DNA of 64,000 bases, from positions 11,313,672 to 11,377,671 of the forward strand of contig NC_135134.1 in NCBI RefSeq assembly GCF_051014445.1, in the 5' to 3' direction. The position numbers were made by a program, and so were the translations under genes. The DNA is from Colletes latitarsis. Its lineage: Eukaryota; Arthropoda; Insecta; Hymenoptera; Colletidae. Shown here in pieces: positions 36,434 to 49,010 of this stretch. The notes beneath the pieces are model-generated. The model searched no databases, was not told the DNA's origin, and was given only the letters and a program-made list of their open reading frames with translations. The first letter of the stretch is position 1, and each line of letters starts with the position of its first letter.

Positions 36434-37130
36434 ATATTAATCGGAACCAGCTCTTGTTGAATATTTCATTGTGGTACCACATTACTACGTGATCCAAACC
36501 AGAAATATCCCAGGATCTGGCAACTAGTATGCGAAAAATGCGAAAGTACGAGCCAGATGATGGCAAATACCAGACATAACCGAGACTTAACCGGCATTAT
36601 CCTCTAAAATATTAATCGCAACCAGGTTTAATTGACTGTTTCGGCGTGTTACCGCATTACTACGTGGTCCAACTCAGAAAAAGGCAAGGATCTGACCATT
36701 CAAGTATGCGAAAAATGCGAAAGTACGAGCCAGATGAAGGCAAATCCCAGACCTAACGGAGACGTAACCGGCGTTATCCTCTAAAATATTAATCGCAACC
36801 AGGTTTAATTGACTGTTTCGGTGTGGTACCACATTACTACGTGGTCCAAGCCAGAAAAAGGCCAGGATCTGGCCAATCAAGTATGCGAAAAGTGCGAAAG
36901 TATGTGCTAGATGATAGCAAGTACCAGACCTAACCCAGACATAACCGGCGTTATCCTCCAAAATATTACTCGGAACCAGGTTTAATTGACTGTTTCGGTG
37001 TGGTACCACATTAGTACGTGATCCACACCAGAAGAAGCCCAGGATCTCGCCAACAAGTGTGCGAAAAATGCTAAAGTACGAGCCAGATGAGCCCAAATCC
37101 CAGACCTAACCGAGACATAACCGGCGTTAT
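36434..37130 (+). repeat. 700-bp duplication, copy 2 (offset 4,054)
   Basis: This matches 32,380-33,075 with few differences (for example GAATATTTCATTG against GAATGTTTCATTG). The sequences part near 37,130, just after AGACATAACCGGCG. Confidence 0.87.
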
Positions 37131-38339
37131 CCTCTAAAATATTAATCGCAACCAGGTTTAATTGACTGTTTCGTTGTGGTACCGCATTACTACGGGGTCC
37201 AAGCCAGAAAAAACCCATGATCTGGCCAACAAGTATGTGAAAAATGCGACAGTATGGGCCAGATGATTGCAAATACCAGATCTAACCCAGATATAACCAG
37301 CGTTATCCTCTAAAATATTAATCGGAACCAGCTCTTGTTGAATGTTTCAGTGTGGTACCACTCTACTACGTGATCCAAACCAGAAAAAGCCCAAGATCTG
37401 GCCATTCAAGTATCCGAAGAATGCAAAAGTATGAGGAAGATGATTGCAAATACCAGACGTAACCCAGACATAACCGGTTGTTATCCTCTAAAATATTAAT
37501 CGCAACCAGGTTTAATTGACTGTTTCGGTGTGGTACCACATTAGTACGTGATCCGAGTCAGAATAGCCACCGGGTTCTGGGCAACAAGTATGCGAAAAAT
37601 GCGAAAGAATGAGCCAGATGATTGGAAATACCAGAACTAACCCAGACATAACCAGTGTTATCATCTAAAATATTAATCGGAACCAGCTTTTATAGAATGT
37701 TTCATTGTGGTAGCACATTACTACGTGATCCAAACCAGAAAAAGCCCAGGATCTGGCCAACAAGTATGCGAAAAATGCTAAAGTACGAGTCAGATGACGG
37801 CAAATACCAGACCCAACCGAGACATAATTGGCGTTATCCTCTAAAATATTAATCGCAACCTGGTTTAAATGACTGTTTCGGTGTGGTACCGGTTGACTAT
37901 GTGATCCAAACCAGAAAAAGCCCAAGATCTGGCCATTCAAGTATCCGAAGAATGCAAAAGTACGAGGAAGATGATTGCAAATACCAGACGTAACCCAGAC
38001 ATAACCGGCGTTATCCTCTAAGATATTAATCGCAACCAGGTTTAATTGACTGTTTCGGTGTGGTACGACATTAGTACGTGATCCGAGTCAGAATAGCCAC
38101 CGGGTTCTGGGCAACAAGTATGCGAAAAATGCGATAGTATGAGCCAGATGATTGCAAATACCAGAACTGACCCAGACATATCCAGCGTTATCCTCTAAAA
38201 TACGAATCGGTACCAGCTTTTATTGAATGTTTCAGTGTGGTACCGCATTACTACGTGATCCAAACCAGAAATATCCCAGGATCTGGCAACAAGTATGCGA
38301 AAAATGCGAAATTACGAGCCAGATGATGGCAAATACCAG

Positions 38340-41300
38340 ACCTAACCGAGACATAACCGGCGTTATCCTCTAAAATATTAATCGCAACCAGCTTTAATTG
38401 ACTGTTTCGGTGTGGTACCGCATTACTACGGGGTCCAAGCCAGAAAAAACCCATGATCTGGCCAACAAGTATTCGAAAAATGCGACAGTATGAGCCGGAT
38501 GATTGCAAATACCAGATCTAACCCAGATATAACCAGCGTTATCCTCTAAAATATTAATCGGAACCAGCCTTTATTGAATGTTTCATTGTGGTACCACATT
38601 ACTACGTGATCCAAACCAGAAATATCCCAGGATCTGGCAACAAGTATGCGAAAAATGCGAAATTACGAGCCAGATGAGGGCAAATACCAGACCTAACCGA
38701 GACATGACCGGCATTATCCTCTAAAATATTAATCGCAACCAGGTTTAATTGACTGTCTCGGCGTGTTACCGCATTACTACGTGGACCAACCCAGAAAAAG
38801 GCAAGGATCTGACCATTCAAGTATGCGAAAAATGCGAAAGTACGAGCCAGATGAGGGCAAATCCCAGACCTAACCGAGACGTAACCGGCGTTATCCTCTA
38901 AAATATTAATCGCAACCAGGTTTAATTGACTGTTTCGGTGCGGTACCACATTACTACGTGGTCCATGCGAGAAAAAGGCCTGGATCTGGCCAACAAATGT
39001 GCGCAAAATGCGAAATTTCGCGGCAGATGAGGCCAAATCCCAGACCAAACCGAGACATAACCGGCGTTATCCTCTAAAATATTAATCGCAACCCGGTTTA
39101 ATTGACTGTTTCAGTGTGGTCCCACATTACTACGTGACCCAAACCAGAAAAAGCCCAGGATCTGGCCAACAAGTATGCGAAAAATGCTAAAGTACGAGCC
39201 AGATGAGGGCATATACCAGACGCAACCCAGACCTAACCGGTTTCATCCTCTAAAATATTGATCGAATCCAGGTTTAATTGACTGTTTCAGTGTGGTACCA
39301 CTCTACTACGTGATCCAAACCAGAAAAAGCCCAAGATCTGGCCATTCAAGTATCCGAAGAATGCAAAAGTATGAGGAAGATGATTGCAAATACCAGACGT
39401 AACCCAGACATAACCGGCGTTATCCTCTAAAATATTAATCGCAACCAGGTTTAATTGACTGTTTCGGTGTGGTACCACATTAGTACGTGATCCGAGTCAG
39501 AATAGCCACCGGGTTCTGGGCAACAAGTATGCGAAAAATGCGAAAGAATGAGCCAGATGATTGGGAATACCAGAACTAACCCAGACATAACCAGCGTTAT
39601 CATCTAAAATATTAATCGGAACCAGCCTTTATTGAATGTTTCATTGTGGTACCACATTACTACGTGATCCAAACCAGAAATATCCCAGGATCTGGCAACA
39701 AGTATGCGAAAAATGCGAAATTACGAGCCAGATGAGGGCAAATACCAGACCTAACCGAGACATAGCCGGCGTTATCCTCTAAAATATTAATCGCAACCAG
39801 GTTTAATTGACTGTTTCGGTGTGGTACCACATTAGTACGTGATCCGAGTCAGAATATCCACCGGGTTCTGGGCAACAAGTATGCGAAAAATGCGATAGTA
39901 TGAGCCAGATGATTGCAAATACCAGAACTGACCCAGACATATCCAGCGATATCCTCTAAAATACGAATCGGTACCAGCTTTTATTGACTGTTTCAGTGTG
40001 GTACCACATTACTACGTGATCCAAACCAGAAAAAGCCCTGGATCTGGCCAACAAGTATGCGAAAAATGCGAAAGTACGAGCCAGATGACGGCAAATCCCA
40101 GACATAACCGAGACATAACCGGCGACTATCCTCTAAAATATTAATCACAACCAGGTTTGATTGACTGTTTCGGTGTGGTACCACATTACTACGTGATCCA
40201 AACCAGGAGAAGCCCAGGATCTTGCCAACAAGTATGCGAAAAATGCGAAGGTACGAGCCAGATGATTGCAAATACCAGATCTAACCCAGACATACCAGCG
40301 TTATCCTCTAAAATATTAATCGGAACCAGCTTTTATTGAATGTTTCAGTGTGGTACCACATTACTACGTGATCCAAACCAGGAAAAGCCCAGGATCTTGC
40401 CAACAAGTATGCGAAAAATGCGAAGGTACGAGCCAGATGATTGCAAATACCAGATCTAACCCAGACATAACCAGCGTTATCCACTAAAATATTAATCGGA
40501 ACCAGCTTTTATTGAATGTTTCAGTGTGGTACCGCATTACTACGTGATCCAAACCAGAAAAAGCCCTGGATCTGGCCAACAGGTATGTGAAAAATGCGAA
40601 AGTACGAGCCAGATGGGGGGAAGTCCCAGACCTAACCAAGACATAACCGGCGTTATCCTCTAAAATATTAAACGGAACCAGGTTTAATTGACTGTTTCGG
40701 TGTGGTACCGCATTACTACGTGATCCAAACCATAAAAAGGCCGGGATCTGGACAACAAATATGCGAAAAATGCGAAAGTACGAGACAGATGAGCTCAAAT
40801 CCCAGACCTAACCGAGACATAACCGGCGTTATCCTCTAAAATATTAAGCGCATCCAGGTTTAATTGACTGTTTCGGTGTGGTACCGCACTACGTGACCCA
40901 ACCCAGAAGAAAGCCAGGATCTGGCCATTCAAGTATGCGAAAAATGCGACAGTATGTGCTAGATGATGCCAAATACCAGACCTATCCCAGGCATAACCGG
41001 CGTTCTCCTCTAAAATATTAATCGGAACCAGCTTTTATTGAATGTTTCATTGTGGTACCACATTACTACGTGATTCAAACTAGAAATATCCCAGGAATCT
41101 GCACCAAGTATGCGAAAAATGCGAAAGTACGGGCCAGATGAGGGCAAATACCAGACCTAACCGAGACACAACCGGCATTACCCTCTAAAATATAAATCGC
41201 AACCAGGTTCAATTGACTATTTCGGCGTGTTACTGCATTACTACGTGATCCAAAACAGGAAAAGGCCAGAATCTGGCCAACAAATGTGCGCAAAATGCGA

Positions 41301-42060
41301 AATTTCGAGGCAGATGAGGGCAAATCCCAGACCTAACCGAGACATAACCGGAGTTATCCTCTAAAATATTAATCGCAACCAGGTTTAATTGACTGTTTCG
41401 GTGTGGTACCACATTACTACGTGATCCAAACCAGGAAAAGCCCAGGATCTTGCCAACAAGTATGCGAAAAATGCGAAGGTACGAGCCAGATGATTGCAAA
41501 TACCAGATCTAACCCAGACATAACCAGCGTTATCCACTAAAATATTAATCGGAACCAGCTTTTATTGAATGTTTCAGTGTGGTACCGCATTACTACGTGA
41601 TCCAAACCAGAAAAAGCCCTGGATCTGGCCAACAGGTATGTGAAAAATGCGAAAGTACGAGCCAGATGGGGGGAAGTCCCAGACCTAACCAAGACATAAC
41701 CGGCGTTATCCTCTAAAATATTAAACGGAACCAGGTTTAATTGACTGTTTCGGTGTGGTACCGCATTACTACGTGATCCAAACCATAAAAAGGCCGGGAT
41801 CTGGACAACAAATATGCGAAAAATGCGAAAGTACGAGACAGATGAGCTCAAATCCCAGACCTAACCGAGACATAACCGGCGTTATCCTCTAAAATATTAA
41901 GCGCATCCAGGTTTAATTGACTGTTTCGGTGTGGTACCGCACTACGTGACCCAACCCAGAAGAAAGCCAGGATCTGGCCATTCAAGTATGCGAAAAATGC
42001 GACAGTATGTGCTAGATGATGCCAAATACCAGACCTATCCCAGGCATAACCGGCGTTCTC
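38340..42060 (+). repeat. 3.7-kb near-identical duplication, copy 1 (offset 5,279)
   Basis: About 21 monomers recur at 43,620-47,340. By eye I count roughly ten differences, including one 1-bp deletion (AATATTAATCGG near 41,545 against AATATTATCGG in the other copy). Markers confirm a constant offset: TCAGAATAG at 39,497 and 44,776, TCAGAATATCC at 39,849 and 45,128, and the shortened GTACCGCACTACGTGACC unit at 40,886 and 46,165. It is the largest and freshest duplication in the window. Confidence 0.93.
40345..41398 (+). repeat. Six-monomer higher-order unit of 1,053 bp, repeated to ~42,060
   Basis: The unit starts at the CCAGGAAAAGCCCAGG / GATCTTGCC monomer and includes the GGGGGGAAGTCCCAG unit, the ACCATAAAAAGGCCGGG unit, the 3-bp-shorter GCACTACGTGACC unit and the GAATCTGCACCAAG unit. 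It is followed by a second, incomplete copy: marker GCACTACG is at 40,886 and 41,939. The second copy is cut off near 42,060. Confidence 0.88.
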
Positions 42061-42149
42061 CTCCAAAATATTAATCGGAACCAGGTTTTATTGACTGTTT
42101 GAGTGTGGTACCACATTACTACGTGATCCTAACCAGAAAAAAACCCAGG

Positions 42150-43443
42150 ATCTGGCCAACAAGTATGCGAAAAATGTGAAGGTATGAGCTAGATGATGGC
42201 AAATACCAGACCCAACCCAGACATAACCGGCGTTATCCTGTAAAATATTACTCGCAACCAGGTTTAATTGACTATTACGCTGTGGTACCGCATTACTACG
42301 TGACCCAAACCAGAAAAAGCCCTGGAACTGGCCAACAAGTATGCGAAAAATGCGAAAGTACGAGACAGATGAGCTCAAATCCCAGACCTAACCGAGACAT
42401 AACCGGCGTTATCCCCTAAAATATTATTCGCAACCAGGTTTAAATGACTGTTTCGGTGTGGTACCGTATTACTACGTGATCCAACCCAGAAAAGGGCAAG
42501 GATCTGGCCATCAAGTATGCGAAAAATGCGAGAGTATGAGTCAGGTGCTTGCAAATACCAGAACTAACCCAGACATAACCAGCGTTATCCTCTAAAATAT
42601 TAATCGGAAGCAGGTTTAATTGACTGTTTCGGTGTGGTACCGCATTACTACGTGATCCAAACCATAAAAAGGCCGGGATCAGGACAACAAATATGCGAAA
42701 AATGCGAAAGTACGAGACAGATGAGCTCAAATCCCAGACCTAACCGAGACATAACCGGCGTTATCCTCTAAAATATTAAGCGCATCCAGGTTTAATTGAC
42801 TGTTTCGGTGTGGTACCGCCTTTCCTACGTGATCCAAACCAGAAAAAGCCCTGGATCTGGTCAACAAGTATGCGAAAAATGCGAAAGTACGAGCCAGATG
42901 AGGGCAAATACCAGACCCAACCGAGACATAACTGACGTTATCCTGTAAAATATTACTCGCAACCAGGTTTAATTGACTGTTACAGTGTGGTACCACATTA
43001 CTACGTGACTCAAGTCAGAAAAAGCCCAGGATCTGGCCAACAAGTATGTCAAAAATGCGAAAGTATGAGGAAGATGATTGCAAACACCAGACGTAACCCA
43101 GTTATAACTGGCATTATCCTCTAAAATATTAATCGCAACCAGGTTTAATTGACTGTTTCGCTGTGGTACCGCATTACTACGTGACCCAAACCAGAAAAAG
43201 CCCTGGAACTGGCCAACAAGTATGCGAAAAATGCGAAAGTACGAGACAGATGAGCTCAAATCCCAGACCTAACCGAGACATAACCGGCGTTATCCCCTAA
43301 AATATTAATCGCAACCAGGTTTAAATGACTGTTTCGGTGTGGTACCGTATTACTACGCGATCCAAACCGGCAAAAGCCATGGATCTGGCCAACAAGTATG
43401 CGAAAAATGCGAAGGTACGAGCCAGATGGGGGCAAATACCAGA
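42150..43443 (+). repeat. 1.3-kb duplication, copy 1 (offset 6,860)
   Basis: About seven monomers with AAATGTGAAGGTATGAGC, TTATCCTGTAAAATATTAC, TTGACTATTACGCTGTGG, GTCAGGTGCTTGC, TACCGCCTTTCCTACG and CCGGCAAAAGCCATGG recur 6,860 bp (39 monomers) later. I noted about five differences. The right limit is abrupt: GGGGGCAAATACC continues with AGAACTGACCC here and with AGACCCAACCG in the other copy. Confidence 0.9.
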
Positions 43444-44198
43444 ACTGACCCAGACATATCCAGCGTTATCCTCTAAAATACGAATCGGTACCAGCTTTTA
43501 TTGAATGTTTCAGTGTGGTACCGCATTACTACGTGATCCAAACCAGAAAAAGCCCACGATCTGGCCAACAGGTATGCGAAAAATGCGAAAGTACGATCCA
43601 GATGAGGGCAAATACCAGACCTAACCGAGACATAACCGGCGTTATCCTCTAAAATATTAATCGCAACCAGCTTTAATTGACTGTTTCGGTGTGGTACCGC
43701 ATTACTACGGGGTCCAAGCCAGAAAAAACCCATGATCTGGCCAACAAGTATTCGAAAAATGCGACAGTATGAGCCGGATGATTGCAAATACCAGATCTAA
43801 CCCAGATATAACCAGTGTTATCCTCTAAAATATTAATCGGAACCAGCCTTTATTGAATGTTTCATTGTGGTACCACATTACTACGTGATCCAAACCAGAA
43901 ATATCCCAGGATCTGGCAACAAGTATGCGAAAAATGCGAAATTACGAGCCAGATGAGGGCAAATACCAGACCTAACCGAGACATGACCGGCATTATCCTC
44001 TAAAATATTAATCGCAACCAGGTTTAATTGACTGTCTCGGCGTGTTACCGCATTACTACGTGGACCAACCCAGAAAAAGGCAAGGATCTGACCATTCAAG
44101 TATGCGAAAAATGCGAAAGTACGAGCCAGATGAGGGCAAATCCCAGACCTAACCGAGACGTAACCGGCGTTATCCTCTAAAATATTAATCGCAACCAG
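43433..44198 (+). repeat. 765-bp duplication, copy 2 (offset 9,685)
   Basis: This matches 33,748-34,513. It begins where the 6,860-offset block ends, so about 43,430-43,445 is a junction of two segments with different ancestry. From 43,620 onward it also belongs to the 5,279-offset block. Confidence 0.86.
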
Positions 44199-47100
44199 GT
44201 TTAATTGACTGTTTCGGTGCGGTACCACATTACTACGTGGTCCATGCGAGAAAAAGGCCTGGATCTGGCCAACAAATGTGCGCAAAATGCGAAATTTCGC
44301 GGCAGATGAGGCCAAATCCCAGACCAAACCGGGACATAACCGGCGTTATCCTCTAAAATATTAATCGCAACCCGGTTTAATTGACTGTTTCAGTGTGGTC
44401 CCACATTACTACGTGACCCAAACCAGAAAAAGCCCAGGATCTGGCCAACAAGTATGCGAAAAATGCTAAAGTACGAGCCAGATGAGGGCATATACCAGAC
44501 GCAACCCAGACCTAACCGGTTTCATCCTCTAAAATATTGATCGAATCCAGGTTTAATTGACTGTTTCAGTGTGGTACCACTCTACTACGTGATCCAAACC
44601 AGAAAAAGCCCAAGATCTGGCCATTCAAGTATCCGAAGAATGCAAAAGTATGAGGAAGATGATTGCAAATACCAGACGTAACCCAGACATAACCGGCGTT
44701 ATCCTCTAAAATATTAATCGCAACCAGGTTTAATTGACTGTTTCGGTGTGGTACCACATTAGTACGTGATCCGAGTCAGAATAGCCACCGGGTTCTGGGC
44801 AACAAGTATGCGAAAAATGCGAAAGAATGAGCCAGATGATTGGGAATACCAGAACTAACCCAGACATAACCAGCGTTATCATCTAAAATATTAATCGGAA
44901 CCAGCCTTTATTGAATGTTTCATTGAGGTACCACATTACTACGTGATCCAAACCAGAAATATCCCAGGATCTGGCAACAAGTATGCGAAAAATGCGAAAT
45001 TACGAGCCAGATGAGGGCAAATACCAGACCTAACCGAGACATAGCCGGCGTTATCCTCTAAAATATTAATCGCAACCAGGTTTAATTGACTGTTTCGGTG
45101 TGGTACCACATTAGTACGTGATCCGAGTCAGAATATCCACCGGGTTCTGGGCAACAAGTATGCGAAAAATGCGATAGTATGAGCCAGATGATTGCAAATA
45201 CCAGAACTGACCCAGACATATCCAGCGATATCCTCTAAAATACGAATCGGTACCAGCTTTTATTGACTGTTTCAGTGTGGTACCACATTACTACGTGATC
45301 CAAACCAGAAAAAGCCCTGGATCTGGCCAACAAGTATGCGAAAAATGCGAAAGTACGAGCCAGATGACGGCAAATCCCAGACATAACCGAGACATAACCG
45401 GCGACTATCCTCTAAAATATTAATCACAACCAGGTTTGATTGACTGTTTCGGTGTGGTACCACATTACTACGTGATCCAAACCAGGAAAAGCCCAGGATC
45501 TTGCCAACAAGTATGCGAAAAATGCGAAGGTACGAGCCAGATGATTGCAAATACCAGATCTAACCCAGACATACCAGCGTTATCCTCTAAAATATTAATC
45601 GGAACCAGCTTTTATTGAATGTTTCAGTGTGGTACCACATTACTACGTGATCCAAACCAGGAAAAGCCCAGGATCTTGCCAACAAGTATGCGAAAAATGC
45701 GAAGGTACGAGCCAGATGATTGCAAATACCAGATCTAACCCAGACATAACCAGCGTTATCCACTAAAATATTAATCGGAACTAGCTTTTATTGAATGTTT
45801 CAGTGTGGTACCGCATTACTACGTGATCCAAACCAGAAAAAGCCCTGGATCTGGCCAACAGGTATGTGAAAAATGCGAAAGTACGAGCCAGATGGGGGGA
45901 AGTCCCAGACCTAACCAAGACATAACCGGCGTTATCCTCTAAAATATTAAACGGAACCAGGTTTAATTGACTGTTTCGGTGTGGTACCGCATTACTACGT
46001 GATCCAAACCATAAAAAGGCCGGGATCTGGACAACAAATATGCGAAAAATGCGAAAGTACGAGACAGATGAGCTCAAATCCCAGACCTAACCGAGACATA
46101 ACCGGCGTTATCCTCTAAAATATTAAGCGCATCCAGGTTTAATTGACTGTTTCGGTGTGGTACCGCACTACGTGACCCAACCCAGAAGAAAGCCAGGATC
46201 TGGCCATTCAAGTATGCGAAAAATGCGACAGTATGTGCTAGATGATGCCAAATACCAGACCTATCCCAGGCATAACCGGCGTTCTCCTCTATAATATTAA
46301 TCGGAACCAGCTTTTATTGAATGTTTCATTGTGGTACCACATTACTACGTGATTCAAACTAGAAATATCCCAGGAATCTGCACCAAGTATGCGAAAAATG
46401 CGAAAGTACGGGCCAGATGAGGGCAAATACCAGACCTAACCGAGACACAACCGGCATTACCCTCTAAAATATTAATCGCAACCAGGTTCAATTGACTATT
46501 TCGGCGTGTTACTGCATTACTACGTGATCCAAAACAGGAAAAGGCCAGAATCTGGCCAACAAATGTGCGCAAAATGCGAAATTTCGAGGCAGATGAGGGC
46601 AAATCCCAGACCTAACCGAGACATAACCGGAGTTATCCTCTAAAATATTAATCGCAACCAGGTTTAATTGACTGTTTCGGTGTGGTACCACATTACTACG
46701 TGATCCAAACCAGGAAAAGCCCAGGATCTTGCCAACAAGTATGCGAAAAATGCGAAGGTACGAGCCAGATGATTGCAAATACCAGATCTAACCCAGACAT
46801 AACCAGCGTTATCCACTAAAATATTATCGGAACCAGCTTTTATTGAATGTTTCAGTGTGGTACCGCATTACTACGTGATTCAAACCAGAAAAAGCCCTGG
46901 ATCTGGCCAACAGGTATGTGAAAAATGCGAAAGTACGAGCCAGATGGGGGGAAGTCCCAGACCTAACCAAGACATAACCGGCGTTATCCTCTAAAATATT
47001 AAACGGAACCAGGTTTAATTGACTGTTTCGGTGTGGTACCGCATTACTACGTGATCCAAACCATAAAAAGGCCGGGATCTGGACAACAAATATGCGAAAA

Positions 47101-47340
47101 ATGCGAAAGTACGAGACAGATGAGCTCAAATCCCAGACCTAACCGAGACATAACCGGCGTTATCCTCTAAAATATTAAGCGCATCCAGGTTTAATTGACT
47201 GTTTCGGTGTGGTACCGCACTACGTGACCCAACCCAGAAGAAAGCCAGGATCTGGCCATTCAAGTATGCGAAAAATGCGACAGTATGTGCTAGATGATGC
47301 CAAATACCAGACCTATCCCAGGCATAACCGGCGTTCTCCT
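43620..47340 (+). repeat. 3.7-kb near-identical duplication, copy 2 (offset 5,279)
   Basis: This is the partner of 38,340-42,060. After its last shared monomer near 47,340 it continues with another turn of the 1,052-bp six-monomer unit. Copy 1 instead changes near 42,062 to a different monomer with TTTTATTGACTGTTTGAG. Confidence 0.93.
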
Positions 47341-47730
47341 CTAAAATATTAATCGGAACCAGCTTTTATTGAATGTTTCATTGTGGTACCACATTACTAC
47401 GTGATTCAAACTAGAAATATCCCAGGAATCTGCACCAAGTATGCGAAAAATGCGAAAGTACGGGCCAGATGAGGGCAAATACCAGACCTAACCGAGACAC
47501 AACCGGCATTACCCTCTAAAATATTAATCGCAACCAGGTTCAATTGACTATTTCGGCGTGTTACTGCATTACTACGTGATCCAAAACAGGAAAAGGCCAG
47601 AATCTGGCCAACAAATGTGCGCAAAATGCGAAATTTCGAGGCAGATGAGGGCAAATCCCAGACCTAACCGAGACATAACCGGAGTTATCCTCTAAAATAT
47701 TAATCGCAACCAGGTTTAATTGACTGTTTC
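45627..47730 (+). repeat. Two complete turns of the six-monomer 1,052-bp unit
   Basis: The unit seen at 40,345 is present twice in full: GCACTACGTGACC at 46,165 and 47,217, and CAGGAATCTGCACC near 46,370 and 47,422. This is the most regular higher-order repeat in the window. The step is 1,052 bp because of one 1-bp deletion. Confidence 0.88.
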
Positions 47731-49010
47731 GGTGTGGTACCGCATTACTACGGGGTGCAAGCCAGAAAAAACCCATGATCTGGCCAACAAGTATGCGAAA
47801 AATGCGACAGTATGAGACAGATGATTGCAAATACCAGATCTAACCCAGATATAACCAGCGTTATCCTCTAAAATATTAATCGGAACCAGCTCTTGTTGAA
47901 TGTTTCATTGTGGTACCACATTACTACGTGATCCAAACCAGAAATATCCCAGGATCTGGCAACAAGTATGCGAAAAATGCGAAAGTACGAGCCAGATGGG
48001 GGCAAATACCAGACCTAACCGAGACTTAACCGGCATTATCCTCTAAAATATTAATCGCAACCAGGTTTAATTGACTGTTTCGGCGTGTTACCGCATTACT
48101 ACGTGGTCCAACTTTGAAAAAGGCAAGGATCTGACCATTCATGTATGCGAAAAATGCGAACGTACGAGCCAGATGAGGGCAAATCCCAGACCTAACCGAG
48201 ACGTAACCGGCGTTATCCTCTAAAATATTAATCGCAACCAGGTTTAATTGGCTGTTTCGGTGTGGTACCACATTACAACGTGGTCCAAGCGAGAAAAAGG
48301 CCTGGATCTGGCCAACAAATGTGCGCAAAATGCGAAATTTCGAGGCAGATGAGGCCAAATCCCAGACCAAACCGAGACATAACCGGCGTTATCCTCTAAA
48401 ATATTAATCGCAACCCGGTTTAATTGACTGTTTCGGTGTGGTACCACATTAGTACGTGATCCGAGTCAGAATAGCCACCGGGTTCTGGGCAACAAGTATG
48501 CGAAAAATGCGAAAGAATGAGCCAGATGATTGGGAATACCAGAACTAACCCAGACATAACCAGCGTTATCATCTAAAATATTAATGGGAACCAGCTTTTA
48601 TTGAATGTTTCAGTGTGGTACCACATTACTACGTGATCCAAACCAGGAAAAGCCCAGGATCTTGCCAACAAGTATGCGAAAAATGCGAAGGTACGAGCCA
48701 GATGATTGCAAATACCAGATCTAACCCAGACATACCAGCGTTATCCTCTAAAATATTAATGGGTACCAGCTTTTATTGAATGTTTCAGTGTGGTACCACA
48801 TTACTACGTGATCCAAACCAGGAAAAGCCCAGGATCATGCCAACAAGTATGCGAAAAATGCGAAGGTACGAGCCAGATGATTGCAAATACCAGATCTAAC
48901 CCAGACATAACCAGCGTTATCCACTAAAATATTAATCGGAACCAGCTTTTATTGAATGTTTCAGTGTGGTACCGCATTACTACGTGATCCAATCCAGAAA
49001 AAGCCCTGGA
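47730..49010 (+). repeat. Domain R1 monomers between duplication blocks
   Basis: About seven right-domain monomers that are shuffled relatives of units elsewhere: GGGGTGCAAGCCAG near 47,753, TCAGAATAGCCACCGGG at 48,466, and CCAGGAAAAGCCCAGG units near 48,642 and 48,818. The last two are a 176-bp tandem pair. Nothing but satellite is seen. Confidence 0.82.

Larger units (their letters stand above)
31440..38340 (+). repeat. Domain R1, second part: CCACCGGG-type and 2-mer units
   Basis: About 39 monomers. A 2-monomer repeat with ATGTGCTAGATGATGG and AATAAAAGACCTGACCC occurs at 31,439 and 31,791 and again near 36,200. Units with TCAGAATAGCCACCGGG appear at 33,681, 37,558 and 38,088. BglII-like CCAAGATCTGGCC units occur near 33,330, 33,510, 37,390 and 37,920. 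No gene or foreign sequence is seen. Confidence 0.83.
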
